64,000 nt of DNA from Anaerolineales bacterium (GCA_026129305.1 JAHCII010000003.1:1-64000), one strand, 5' to 3'; counted from the stretch's first letter, positions 45,957 through 54,115 are shown. Notes: generated by a model not told the origin, from the letters alone. Numbers and translations are program-made.

Positions 45957-47846
45957 TTACGCGGAAAAGGCGTAAATATGCTTGTCGGTGGAGCCAATGA
46001 AGACCATGTCTTCATGCACGGTGGGCGTGGCGGTGATGGGCCCACCGGTCTGGAAGCGCCAGCGCAGCTGCCCAGTGGCGGCCTCCAGGCAATAGAAGCT
46101 GCCATCCACCGAGCCGCAGTACAGCGCGCCGCGGTGCAGCACCGGCGAGCCGGTGACCTGGTGCTCAGTGGTGAAGCGCCACAGCTCCTTGGCCGAGCGC
46201 ACGTCAATGCAGTAGATGTTCTGGTCCGCCGCGCCGGTATAAAGCAAGTGTCCGGCCAGGGCCGGGCTGGAGATGCTGCCTTTGCCCAGGCGGAAACGCC
46301 AGACCACCCAGCCCGAGCCGGCGTCCAGCGCGTAGAGCGTATTGTCCATCGATCCGAAATAGACCACTCCGTCGGCGGCCACCGGCGAAGAAGTGACCCC
46401 GCGCTTGGCCTTGAAACGCCAGCGGGCCTCGCCGCGGAAGTCCACGCAGGTGAAGTCACCCGCCTCAGAGCCAAAATAGACGTACTCGCTGCTGACGAAG
46501 GGTGTGGAGCGCACCGGCGAACCGGCCTCGGCCTTCCAAGCCAGGCGGCCGCTGGCGGTGTTGACCGCGTGTAAAAAGCCGTCGTCCGAGCCGATGAAGG
46601 CGTGGCCCTCGGCGATGCGCGGCGAGGAACGCACCGGCCCATCAGTGTAATGTGTCCAGACCACACGGCCGCTGCGGGCCGACACCACATGCAGGCGCTT
46701 ATCCTCAGAACCGAAATAGACATTGCCCTCGAACACGGCGGGCTTGCTGGCAATGCCGCCGTCGCTGGCGTATTTCCAGCTGAACTCGCCATTGGCCGCG
46801 TCCAGGGCATACAGGTTGTTGTCGTAGCAGCCTTGGTAGAGGACGCCGTCATGGAAGGTCGGCGAACTGCGCAGCTCATCCTCGCAGGCGAAAGCCCACA
46901 AGGGCTTGACGCCCATCGCCTGGGCGCGGGGGGCGGTCACGGCGGGGATGTTCAAGTTCAGCAGCGTGCCGGTCTTCTGGGCGACATTGAGCAGCGCTTC
47001 CTTCATCTCGGCGGCATTGGCGTAGCGGTCCTCTGGCTTGTACTCCAGGGCGCGCTCCACCACCGCGGCGAACTCGCGGCTCACCGCCGGGTTGACCTCG
47101 GTGATGGGCCGCTCGGAAAAGGAGAACGGCGCCTCCAACTGCGGGTCACGCAGGGTCAACAGGTGGTGCAGCGTAGCGCCCAAGGCGTAGATATCCACCT
47201 GCGGAGTGGCCTCGCCGCGGTACTGGTCGGGCGGGGAATAGCCCTGGGTGCCCACCATGGTGTTCTTTTGATTGCCTTCGAAAACTTTGGCGATGCCGAA
47301 ATCCACCAGAGCGATGTGGTTCTGCAGGGTGCACATGATGTTGGAGGGCTTGATGTCGCGGAAGATCACCGGCTCAGGCTTGTGGGCGTGCAAATACTCG
47401 AGCACGTCACACAGTTCCACCGCCCAGCCCAAGATCTGCTGTTCCGGGAAGAACCCTTTGGCGTCTGAGAGCAGCTGTTCCAAGTTCTTGCCATGGATGA
47501 ATTCCAAGACCAGGTAGGCGCGCTCGTCCACCGAGAAATAGTCGTAAATACGCGGAATGGTGGGGTGGCGCAGGGTGGCCAGAATATTGGCTTCGCGCTC
47601 AAAGATCTGGAAAATGTTCTTGCGCACCACCGAATCGGTCACCTGGCTGATCATTTCCTTGATGGCCACCAGGCGAATGGCTTTGAAGTTCTTGTCCCGG
47701 GCGCGGTAAACAGAACCCATGCCGCCCATGCCGACGATCTCTTGGATCTCGTAGCGATCAGCCAGCACGTGGCCCGGCTGCAGCTGGTTGTAGCGGACTT
47801 GGTCCTCTTGGAAGTCCAGCTTACGGGTGGATGGGTCTTCGCTCAG
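45957..47846 (-). CDS. Ser/Thr protein kinase with C-terminal eight-repeat PQQ-like beta-propeller
   Basis: 629 residues if the CTG at 47846 is the start; the first ATG/GTG-type start is GTG 47768, which would cut off the conserved lead-in LQPGHVLADRYEI. AGGAG stands 6 nt before the CTG. Kinase domain about 35-300: VGMGGMGSVY, VAIKEM, VIFRDIKPSNIM (FRD for HRD), DFGIA and SPPDQYRGE. Residues of about 320-629 hold eight PQQ-type repeats ('W...G.V.SSP...G.VYFGS.D..LYALDA'), enough for an eight-bladed propeller. No TM is present, so the propeller is cytoplasmic and may bind a ligand or partner. It heads the operon. Confidence 0.9.
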   Translation of the reverse strand: MSEDPSTRKLDFQEDQVRYNQLQPGHVLADRYEIQEIVGMGGMGSVYRARDKNFKAIRLVAIKEMISQVTDSVVRKNIFQIFEREANILATLRHPTIPRIYDYFSVDERAYLVLEFIHGKNLEQLLSDAKGFFPEQQILGWAVELCDVLEYLHAHKPEPVIFRDIKPSNIMCTLQNHIALVDFGIAKVFEGNQKNTMVGTQGYSPPDQYRGEATPQVDIYALGATLHHLLTLRDPQLEAPFSFSERPITEVNPAVSREFAAVVERALEYKPEDRYANAAEMKEALLNVAQKTGTLLNLNIPAVTAPRAQAMGVKPLWAFACEDELRSSPTFHDGVLYQGCYDNNLYALDAANGEFSWKYASDGGIASKPAVFEGNVYFGSEDKRLHVVSARSGRVVWTHYTDGPVRSSPRIAEGHAFIGSDDGFLHAVNTASGRLAWKAEAGSPVRSTPFVSSEYVYFGSEAGDFTCVDFRGEARWRFKAKRGVTSSPVAADGVVYFGSMDNTLYALDAGSGWVVWRFRLGKGSISSPALAGHLLYTGAADQNIYCIDVRSAKELWRFTTEHQVTGSPVLHRGALYCGSVDGSFYCLEAATGQLRWRFQTGGPITATPTVHEDMVFIGSTDKHIYAFSA

Positions 47847-47864
47847 GGTGCACTCCTAACAAAA

Positions 47865-47894
47865 AGCCTGGAAGCTGATTATAGCTTCCAGGCT
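47865..47894 (-). terminator. Terminator of the amidohydrolase operon, with a TATAAT box in its loop
   Basis: Perfect 12-nt arms (47865-47876, 47883-47894) and, on the minus strand, a following T run. The loop and first arm base spell TATAAT (47878-47883), which lies 31 nt before the CTG start at 47846. The hairpin may thus end one operon while holding the -10 box of the kinase operon. Confidence 0.8.
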
Positions 47895-47929
47895 GGGCTG
47901 GCGCATCAAAGGCTTCGCGTCAGTTGTGT

Positions 47930-49909
47930 TCAGCGGCTGTCCTCGGCGATGCGCACATATTCGCGGGCTTCGGTCTCGGCGGTGGAGATCCCCAGAGCTT
48001 TGACCAATTCCAGGACCAGAACGGACTTGTGCTCGGCGTCCTTGCGGCTCCAGGTGCGGCTCTTGACCTCCAGGTAAGTGCCCAGGTCAGGGCGGTCTAC
48101 GAAGTCGAGGTTGACGTAAAATTCGGTGTCTCGGAAGCGCACCAACCAGCGGCGGCGTTCCTTGACTACCTGGATCTCTCTGGCCGGCTTGAAGTACTCG
48201 CGGTAGAAGCGCAGGCTTTGATCCGCCGGGGCAATAAACCGGCTGCGGGAGAGCATCACATCGCTGGGGAATTCACGTTCGTGCGGCTCACCCATCAGGG
48301 TTAGGCGATAGCGCACATGGTCCACCTTGCCAAGCTCATCCAGGAATTCATCTTCCCGATAGCGCAGCACGCTGTCTTCGCCTTCGAACTTGAAGTAGGT
48401 GTCGAACTCGCGATAGTGGCGCGAATAGACCTTCTCGATCTCGGCGTTCTCCAGGGCTTTCAAGACCGCCTCGGCATCGTCCACCTTGACCTTGACCTGC
48501 ACCTCGAAGCTCTGCTCTTGACGGGCGCCGCCAATGGCGACCAGCTTGGAGTGCACCGAAGATTCGCGCCTGATCAGGAACTGGTCGATCTGCTTGGCCA
48601 GGTCTGCGGCCTGTTCCACCAGCTCGGTCTCGTTGAGGGTCAACAGTTGGTGGGCGCGCATCAGCCACTTGCCGTTGACCATCACATCGCTGACGTCGGT
48701 GGACTTGCTGGCATACACGATCTGGGCATAGACCCCGTTGGGGTCACGCGTGAAGTGCGGCGAATTGTGCAGTTTATGAATGTCCACCAGGATCAGGTCG
48801 GCGCGCTTGCCCGGCTCCAGCGAGCCGGTCAAGTGGCCGATGTGCATGGCCTGGGCGCCCAGACGAGTGGCCATCAGCAGCGCAGTCTGGGCGGGGAGCG
48901 ATGTGGGGTCATTGGTGCGGAACTTGGAGAGGAAGGCGGCCAGGCGCACTTCCTCGAACATGTCCAGGTCATTGTTGGAGGCGGGTCCATCCGTGCCAAT
49001 GCCGACATTCAGGCCAACCTTAAGCATCTCCGCCACCGGGGCGGCCCCGGAGGCCAGCTTGAGGTTGGACGAGGGGTTGTGCGAGACGCCAGCCCGGTGG
49101 TGCAACAGCGTGTTGATCTCGCCGCTGTCGATGTGCACACAGTGGGCCGCCAGCACCTTGGCGTCAAAGAGATTCTGCTTCTTGACGTACGGCACCACCG
49201 GCATACCCCAGTCACGGCGGGCGTTTTCCACTTCGAAGGCCGTCTCGGCGATGTGGGTATGCAGCGGCACGTCGTATTCCACGGCCAGGGCGGCGCAGGC
49301 CTGCAAGATCTCGGCGGTACAAGTATAGGGGGCATGCGGAGAGACAGCCGGCACCACCAGTGGGTGCCCCAGCCATTCTTCAATGAACTCACGGGTGTGC
49401 GCCAGCGAGTCTTCGTATGACTTGGCGTCTGGCGCAGGGAACTGCATCACGGTCTGGCCGAGCACGCCGCGCAGACCGGCCGCGGCGGTGGCTTCCGCCA
49501 CAGCGGATTCGAAATAATACATATCGGCAAAGCTGGTGACGCCGGAGCGGATGAATTCCGCCGCGCCGATCGAAGTGCCCAGCCGCACAAATTCCGGATT
49601 CACGAACTGGCGCTCCACCGGCATCATGTAGCCCAGCAGCCAGACATCCAGGCGGGTATCGTCTGCCAGGCCGCGCAGCAGGGTCATGGGCACATGCGTG
49701 TGGGCATTGACCAGCCCGGGCATCAGCACCTTGCCGCCGCAATCCACGATTTCGGCAGCCTGGTATTGGGCGGCCAGCTGCGCCTGCGGCCCGACGGCGA
49801 TAATGCTGTCACCTTTGACCGCCACGGCGCCTTCGGCATATTGGCTCAGCCCGGCGTCCATGGTGAGCACCAGGGCATTGGTGAATAAGTAATCGATTTT
49901 TTGGCTCAC
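47930..49909 (-). CDS. MTA/SAH-deaminase-like amidohydrolase fused to a CYTH domain
   Basis: 659 residues from GTG 49909, with GGGAGAG before it. Residues 1-445 are an amidohydrolase of the MtaD/SsnA (Atz/Trz) type: metal ligands HTH (70-72), H in LHTHIAET, H in AAHCVH and D in GIGTDGPASNNDLDM. Such enzymes deaminate methylthioadenosine, S-adenosylhomocysteine or related compounds. From about 468 a CYTH-like domain follows: EVQVKVKV (ExExK with the second Glu changed to Gln), FDTYFKF, LRYRED, VRYRLTL, YVNLDFVDRPDLGTYLEVKSR. CYTH enzymes act on triphosphates (class IV cyclase, thiamine triphosphatase, inorganic triphosphatase). Last gene of its operon. Confidence 0.82.
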   Translation of the reverse strand: MSQKIDYLFTNALVLTMDAGLSQYAEGAVAVKGDSIIAVGPQAQLAAQYQAAEIVDCGGKVLMPGLVNAHTHVPMTLLRGLADDTRLDVWLLGYMMPVERQFVNPEFVRLGTSIGAAEFIRSGVTSFADMYYFESAVAEATAAAGLRGVLGQTVMQFPAPDAKSYEDSLAHTREFIEEWLGHPLVVPAVSPHAPYTCTAEILQACAALAVEYDVPLHTHIAETAFEVENARRDWGMPVVPYVKKQNLFDAKVLAAHCVHIDSGEINTLLHHRAGVSHNPSSNLKLASGAAPVAEMLKVGLNVGIGTDGPASNNDLDMFEEVRLAAFLSKFRTNDPTSLPAQTALLMATRLGAQAMHIGHLTGSLEPGKRADLILVDIHKLHNSPHFTRDPNGVYAQIVYASKSTDVSDVMVNGKWLMRAHQLLTLNETELVEQAADLAKQIDQFLIRRESSVHSKLVAIGGARQEQSFEVQVKVKVDDAEAVLKALENAEIEKVYSRHYREFDTYFKFEGEDSVLRYREDEFLDELGKVDHVRYRLTLMGEPHEREFPSDVMLSRSRFIAPADQSLRFYREYFKPAREIQVVKERRRWLVRFRDTEFYVNLDFVDRPDLGTYLEVKSRTWSRKDAEHKSVLVLELVKALGISTAETEAREYVRIAEDSR

Positions 49910-49939
49910 TAGACTCTCCCGGTCTTATTAACACTGCAT

Positions 49940-51124
49940 CTAGGATTCATCTGGATCATCCAGCGTATCATGCTCTTTGATCAGCTTGGTGCGCAGCAAG
50001 CTAAGCGCCAGGTTGGCGGCCCACAGCTGCGCTTGGCGCGGGTGACCGCCATAAGAGAACTCGTAATCACGGTTGGGGCCCAGACCGCGCAGGGCGATCT
50101 GCAAATCGGCTTGCCCATCAGCCTGTCTGAGTTCCACACCCAACACGACCTCGGCGCGCACTTCTTTGGCGTATTGGTCGGTCAGCTCAGGCAGCGGCTT
50201 GCTTTTTATTTCTGTGCCCTGAATCTCGCCGCCGACAAAGGCATTGCCCTGGCCGGTCAGGCTGCGGATGACCACGCCGTCCAGGCCCTTCTCGATCACG
50301 GCCAGGCGCTTGTCCGTCGCGGCCAGCAAACCCAAGGCGGCGCGCGCCAGGCTCTCATCATCTGCGCCATAGACCCAGTGACCCAGGCGCCGGCGCGTTT
50401 CACTTTCCAGCTCGGCTAGCATGACTTCAGCTTCGGCGGCGGTCTGCGCTTTGGCGGTCAGACGCACATCCACAGAACCGGCGTGCGCCGCCAGGCCGAC
50501 GGTAGGGTTGGTCTGGCGCTCCAGGTCGTCCAGCTTCTCGTCGATCTGCGACTCAGGCACGCCCGCGGTGTGCAGCACGCGCGTGCGGATCACGGCGCCT
50601 TTGCCGTAGCGCTGCTCGAAATATGGCAGCACGCCGTGCTCCATGATGTAGTGCATTTCGCCCGGCACGCCGGGCATGGAAATAATGACTTGCTCGCCGC
50701 GCTCGATGAGGAAGCCCGGCGCGGTGCCCACTGCGTTCTCCAGGGCCTGCGCCCCGGCCGGCAGGTACGCCTGGCGTTTGTTGTTCTCGCTGGGTTTGCG
50801 TTTGAAGCGCGCAAAGCGCTCTTCCAACTTGAGCAAAAGCTCCTCCCGGAACTCCAACTCGACGCCCAGGGCCTGGGCAATGCCTTCGCGGGTCACGTCA
50901 TCGACGGTCGGCCCCAGGCCGCCGGTGCACAGCAGCACTTGTGAGCGGCCCAGCGCCAGCTGCACCGCCGCGGCAATGCGGGCCTGGTTGTCGCCCACAG
51001 TGCCGGTCCAATACAAATCGACCCCGGCGTCGCGCAGGAGGCGCGCCAGGGCCTGGGTGTTGGTGTCGACGATCTCGCCGAGCAGCAGCTCGGTGCCGAT
51101 GGTGAGGATTTCCGCGCTGGGCAT
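49940..51124 (-). CDS. cinA: CinA family protein with degenerate C-terminal domain
   Basis: 394 residues. The N-terminal MoCF-like domain is good: ILTIGTELLLGEIVDTN, CTGGLGPTVDDVT and MPGVPGEM. This part is the ADP-ribose pyrophosphatase-type half of CinA. In the C-terminal half the nicotinamide-mononucleotide amidase signature AESCTGG is replaced by IEKGLDG, and the usual GGVVAY element by GNAFVGGEI. The catalytic serine is therefore missing and deamidase activity is doubtful. The ATG overlaps the stop of the FAD gene. Confidence 0.88.
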   Translation of the reverse strand: MPSAEILTIGTELLLGEIVDTNTQALARLLRDAGVDLYWTGTVGDNQARIAAAVQLALGRSQVLLCTGGLGPTVDDVTREGIAQALGVELEFREELLLKLEERFARFKRKPSENNKRQAYLPAGAQALENAVGTAPGFLIERGEQVIISMPGVPGEMHYIMEHGVLPYFEQRYGKGAVIRTRVLHTAGVPESQIDEKLDDLERQTNPTVGLAAHAGSVDVRLTAKAQTAAEAEVMLAELESETRRRLGHWVYGADDESLARAALGLLAATDKRLAVIEKGLDGVVIRSLTGQGNAFVGGEIQGTEIKSKPLPELTDQYAKEVRAEVVLGVELRQADGQADLQIALRGLGPNRDYEFSYGGHPRQAQLWAANLALSLLRTKLIKEHDTLDDPDES

Positions 51125-52278
51125 CAGATCACATTGTATTCCACGATGGGCCGCTTCTCGGCGAAGCGGGCCAAGTCAAGCATGGAGACGTCGACTGTGC
51201 TGGCGGCCCCGTCCAGGATGATCTCGCTGATCAGCTTGCCGGAGACCGGGCCGTGCATGAAGCCGTGGCCGGAGAAGCCGGCCACGACGAAAAAGCCGTC
51301 CACCGACGTGGCGCCGAAGATGGGGTGCGCGTCAGGGGTGACTTCGTAGAGGCCGGCCCAATGCGAAACGATGCCGGCGCGCTCCAGCAGGGGCAAGCGC
51401 TGGATGGCGTGTTCCATGTGGACCAATTCCCAGTCCGGGTCGACGTTCTGGTCCAACCCAGGCGCCTGGCCGGGGTTGGACATGCCGGTCAGCAGTCCGT
51501 CGCCCTCGCGGTGAAAGTACAGTGATTTGGCGAAGTCAATCACGAAGGGAAAGTCGGCGGGCAGCTGCGGCAGGGCCGTGGTGGTCAGCATCTGGCGGCG
51601 CACGGGCGTGATCGGGATCTCGATGCCGGCCAGGCGGCCCAGTTGGCCCGCCCAGGGGCCGGCGGCATTGACCACCAGCGGGGTCTCAATGTCGCCCTGG
51701 TTGGTGTGCACGCCGAGGATTACGCCGTCTTGCACATCCAGCCCAGTGACCTCCACCTGGGTAAGGCACTGGGCGCCCAGGCGCGCGGCGGCATTGATGT
51801 AGCCCATCACCACGCCGTTGGGGTCACACAAGCCATCTTGGGCGTTAAAGGTCGCAGCCTGCACGTCATCCAGACGCATGTCGGGCAGGCGGCGGCGGAT
51901 CTCGTCGCCGTCCAGCCATTCGGTCTGCACGCCCAACTTGTGCTGCAGTTCCACGTTGTGGCGGAAGGTCTGGATGTCCTTGTCGTTGTCGAGCAGGAAG
52001 AGATAGCCGCACTGGCGGTAGTCCACCTCCTGCCCCAGTTCTTCGGCAAAGCGCTCCAGCATGGGCAGGCTGGCCTGCGAGAGCCGAATGTTAATCTCCG
52101 TGGCGAACTGATAACGCACCCCGCCGGCGCAGCGGCCGGTGGCGCCCTGACCGAAGAATTCTTCCTTTTCCAGCAGCAGCACATCTTTGATGCCGCGCTC
52201 GGCCAGGTGATAGGCCGTAGAGGCGCCCATTACGCCGCCGCCAATGACGACAACCGAAGCAGATTTTGGCAGATTCAC
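51124..52278 (-). CDS. FAD-dependent oxidoreductase of the DAO/sarcosine oxidase family
   Basis: 384 residues. The dinucleotide motif is VVVIGGGVMGASTAYHLAE, followed by the Glu of LLLEKE and a GATGRCAGGVR loop like those of sarcosine/dimethylglycine oxidases. The end PDAHPIFGATSVDGFFVVAGFSGHG is typical of the DAO family (FAD-binding C-terminal loop). It oxidises a secondary or primary amine of an amino acid; substrate unknown. Next to a mu-crystallin/ornithine cyclodeaminase-type gene, which could act on the imine product. Confidence 0.88.
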   Translation of the reverse strand: MNLPKSASVVVIGGGVMGASTAYHLAERGIKDVLLLEKEEFFGQGATGRCAGGVRYQFATEINIRLSQASLPMLERFAEELGQEVDYRQCGYLFLLDNDKDIQTFRHNVELQHKLGVQTEWLDGDEIRRRLPDMRLDDVQAATFNAQDGLCDPNGVVMGYINAAARLGAQCLTQVEVTGLDVQDGVILGVHTNQGDIETPLVVNAAGPWAGQLGRLAGIEIPITPVRRQMLTTTALPQLPADFPFVIDFAKSLYFHREGDGLLTGMSNPGQAPGLDQNVDPDWELVHMEHAIQRLPLLERAGIVSHWAGLYEVTPDAHPIFGATSVDGFFVVAGFSGHGFMHGPVSGKLISEIILDGAASTVDVSMLDLARFAEKRPIVEYNVI

Positions 52279-52796
52279 GCGTTCTTCCTTTGAATAAGTT
52301 GAGTTCCAGCGACCAGGTCAGGCAAGCCGCGCTGGTCTGAACGAAACAGGATCAGTGCGATGGTCAACCCACCAAGCAAGACAACCAGGGCAAAGGCCGG
52401 GCGAAAGCCCGGCTGTGGGTCATACCAAAGCGGGATGGGGAAATTATTGGCGATGTGGGCCAATTCCCAAGGCAGCAGTAACACCAGGCTGCGGATGAAC
52501 GCCTGGTTGAGCGAAACCGGCAAATTGCTGCGCAGATTATGCAGGCGCAAACCAAGTGTGCGCATACCCCAGGTGGCCTGCGCAGCAGACGCCTGCGTCA
52601 GGCTGAAATAGAGCCAAACGGGCAGCGAAGCGGTCAGCCAAGTGTAGAGCTGCGTGTTCCAACCAGAGTAAAACCAGGGTTCACTGATGCCCAACTTGGT
52701 ACGCAAGGGCACAAAGAGAGCCATCTGCAAACCAGCGAACAGGGCAAAACCGACCAGGGCATCCAATGAGTAAGCAACCCAGCGGCGCACAAGCAT
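52275..52796 (-). CDS. RDD family membrane protein
   Basis: 173 residues. The family start RRWVAYSLDALVGFAL (R and D positions), about three or four TM helices, and the late QRGLPDLVAGTQLI stretch match RDD. Function in this operon unknown; some RDD proteins are linked to Na+/H+ exchange. Start ATG 52796 overlaps the upstream stop and the end overlaps the FAD gene. Confidence 0.8.
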   Translation of the reverse strand: MLVRRWVAYSLDALVGFALFAGLQMALFVPLRTKLGISEPWFYSGWNTQLYTWLTASLPVWLYFSLTQASAAQATWGMRTLGLRLHNLRSNLPVSLNQAFIRSLVLLLPWELAHIANNFPIPLWYDPQPGFRPAFALVVLLGGLTIALILFRSDQRGLPDLVAGTQLIQRKNA

Positions 52797-53776
52797 CACC
52801 AGGTCACCTCGGTGCCCAGGCCGAGCTTGCGGGCATTCTGCAGAGCCAGTTGGGCGGCCAGGGCGTCTTGCACGGCGACGCCCACGGATTTAAAGAAGGT
52901 GACCTGCTCGGCGTCCTGGCGGCCGGGGCGGGTACCTGCGATGATCTCGCCGATCTCAGCGATCTCGGCTTCCTGCAGCAGGCCGGCGGCCAGCGGGCGC
53001 TGCAGGTCGCCGCTTTCGACCAAGGCCGCGCTGCGGCTGTCCACCGCAGCCAGGCCGGCGGCCACCGTCTCGGCCGGGATCTCCTGCATGTCGGGCGTGT
53101 ACGAGCCGGCGCCGTTGACGTGAGTACCCGGCCGCAGGTCGGCGTGGGCGAAGACGGGGGTGGCGCTGGTGGTGGCGGCGCTGACGATGTCGGCAGCGGC
53201 CAGCGCCTCCGCCGGGCTGCCGGCAGCCCGCAGGTCGGCCGGCACATCGCCCTGCCCGGCCATCTCGGCAATAAACGCCTCGACCCCGGCCGGTGCATAG
53301 ACCCAGGCGGTTTCTATGGGGCGCACGGCACACACTGCGGCCAGCTGAGTGCGAGCCTGCACCCCGGCGCCAAAAATGGCGACCGTGCGGGCATCCGTCC
53401 GGGCCAGCACGTCGGTGGCTGCCCCGCAGCCCGCGCCGGTGCGAATGGCGGTCAGGCTGCCGCCTTCCAGCAGCGCTTCCACCGCGCCGGTCTGCGGGTG
53501 GAGCACCAGCACCGCGGCGTGGATGAAGGGCAGGCCGCGGCCCGGGTTGTGGTCAAACAGCGAGACGATCTTGACCGCCAAGGCCTGGCTGGCAGGGTCG
53601 TCCACAAAGGCCGGCATGAAGAGGCTGAGGCCTTGATTGGGCGCCACGGGCAGGCGCAGGCGCAGCGGCACTTCGGCCTTGCCGGCGGAGAGCGCCGCGT
53701 AGGCACTTTTCATCGCCTGGACGCACTCCTTCATCGGCAGGGCTTGGCGGACCTCATTGGCGTTCAGCAGCAGCAT
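52796..53776 (-). CDS. Ornithine cyclodeaminase / mu-crystallin family protein
   Basis: 326 residues. The family's LALKIVSLF-type strand (ALAVKIVSLFDHNP), LTAIRTGAGCGAATDVLAR and the Rossmann loop VAIFGAGVQARTQ are plain. Members act as imine (ketimine) reductases, ornithine cyclodeaminases or alanine dehydrogenases. ATG 53776 was preferred because TAGAAT ends 6 nt before it. First gene of a five-gene operon. Confidence 0.92.
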   Translation of the reverse strand: MLLLNANEVRQALPMKECVQAMKSAYAALSAGKAEVPLRLRLPVAPNQGLSLFMPAFVDDPASQALAVKIVSLFDHNPGRGLPFIHAAVLVLHPQTGAVEALLEGGSLTAIRTGAGCGAATDVLARTDARTVAIFGAGVQARTQLAAVCAVRPIETAWVYAPAGVEAFIAEMAGQGDVPADLRAAGSPAEALAAADIVSAATTSATPVFAHADLRPGTHVNGAGSYTPDMQEIPAETVAAGLAAVDSRSAALVESGDLQRPLAAGLLQEAEIAEIGEIIAGTRPGRQDAEQVTFFKSVGVAVQDALAAQLALQNARKLGLGTEVTW

Positions 53777-53782
53777 AGACAA

Positions 53783-53788
53783 ATTCTA
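53783..53788 (-). promoter_or_regulatory. -10 box of the cyclodeaminase-family operon (leaderless)
   Basis: TAGAAT on the minus strand, 6 nt before ATG 53776; TTGCAC stands 19 nt further up. Confidence 0.5.
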
Positions 53789-54070
53789 ATCCCTTTGCGG
53801 AGCAGGCGTGCAAGGGTGGCATTTGGAATGCGCGCCGCGCGTCCTACGGCTGGGTGGCGGTTTGAGGTTCTCAGGTTATTCCGAAGACTGGGTTCTAAAA
53901 TTCTTCGCTGATCGGGTTCGGCGGTCAGGCGGCTCATTATTGATCCGCTCAGAATGATACGTTGTTTAGGGTGGGTACGCGTTCGGGGTGAATGGGTGAA
54001 ATTTTGGAGCGCACGGCCGTGTGCCCTTACGGCTGTCCGTCAGGTGATATTGGCGATGACGGTAATACAA
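53789..54070. other. Intergenic region without a gene
   Basis: About 280 nt between the cyclodeaminase operon and the liv terminator. No plausible frame with a start signal. It holds the second copy of the GCGCACGGCCGTG palindrome at 54009-54033. Confidence 0.6.
54009..54033. repeat. Copy 2 of the CGCACGGCCGTG intergenic palindrome
   Basis: In inverted orientation it matches 23 of 24 bases of CCGTAAGGG-CGCACGGCCGTGCGC at about 36963-36986. Confidence 0.5.
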
Positions 54071-54099
54071 AAAGAGCGCAGCCTTGGGCTGCGCTCTTT
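54071..54099 (-). terminator. Intrinsic terminator of the liv operon
   Basis: Thirteen-nt arms around a 3-nt loop; a T run (CTCTTTTTG) follows on the minus strand, 17 nt after the livF stop. Confidence 0.9.
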
Positions 54100-54115
54100 G
54101 GTCAGGACGTGGGAG

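Noticed and set aside
53789-54070. Possible tRNA or small RNA in the 330-nt gap before livF
   Set aside because: No cloverleaf or CCA-type end could be drawn; only a repeat and the liv terminator are visible.
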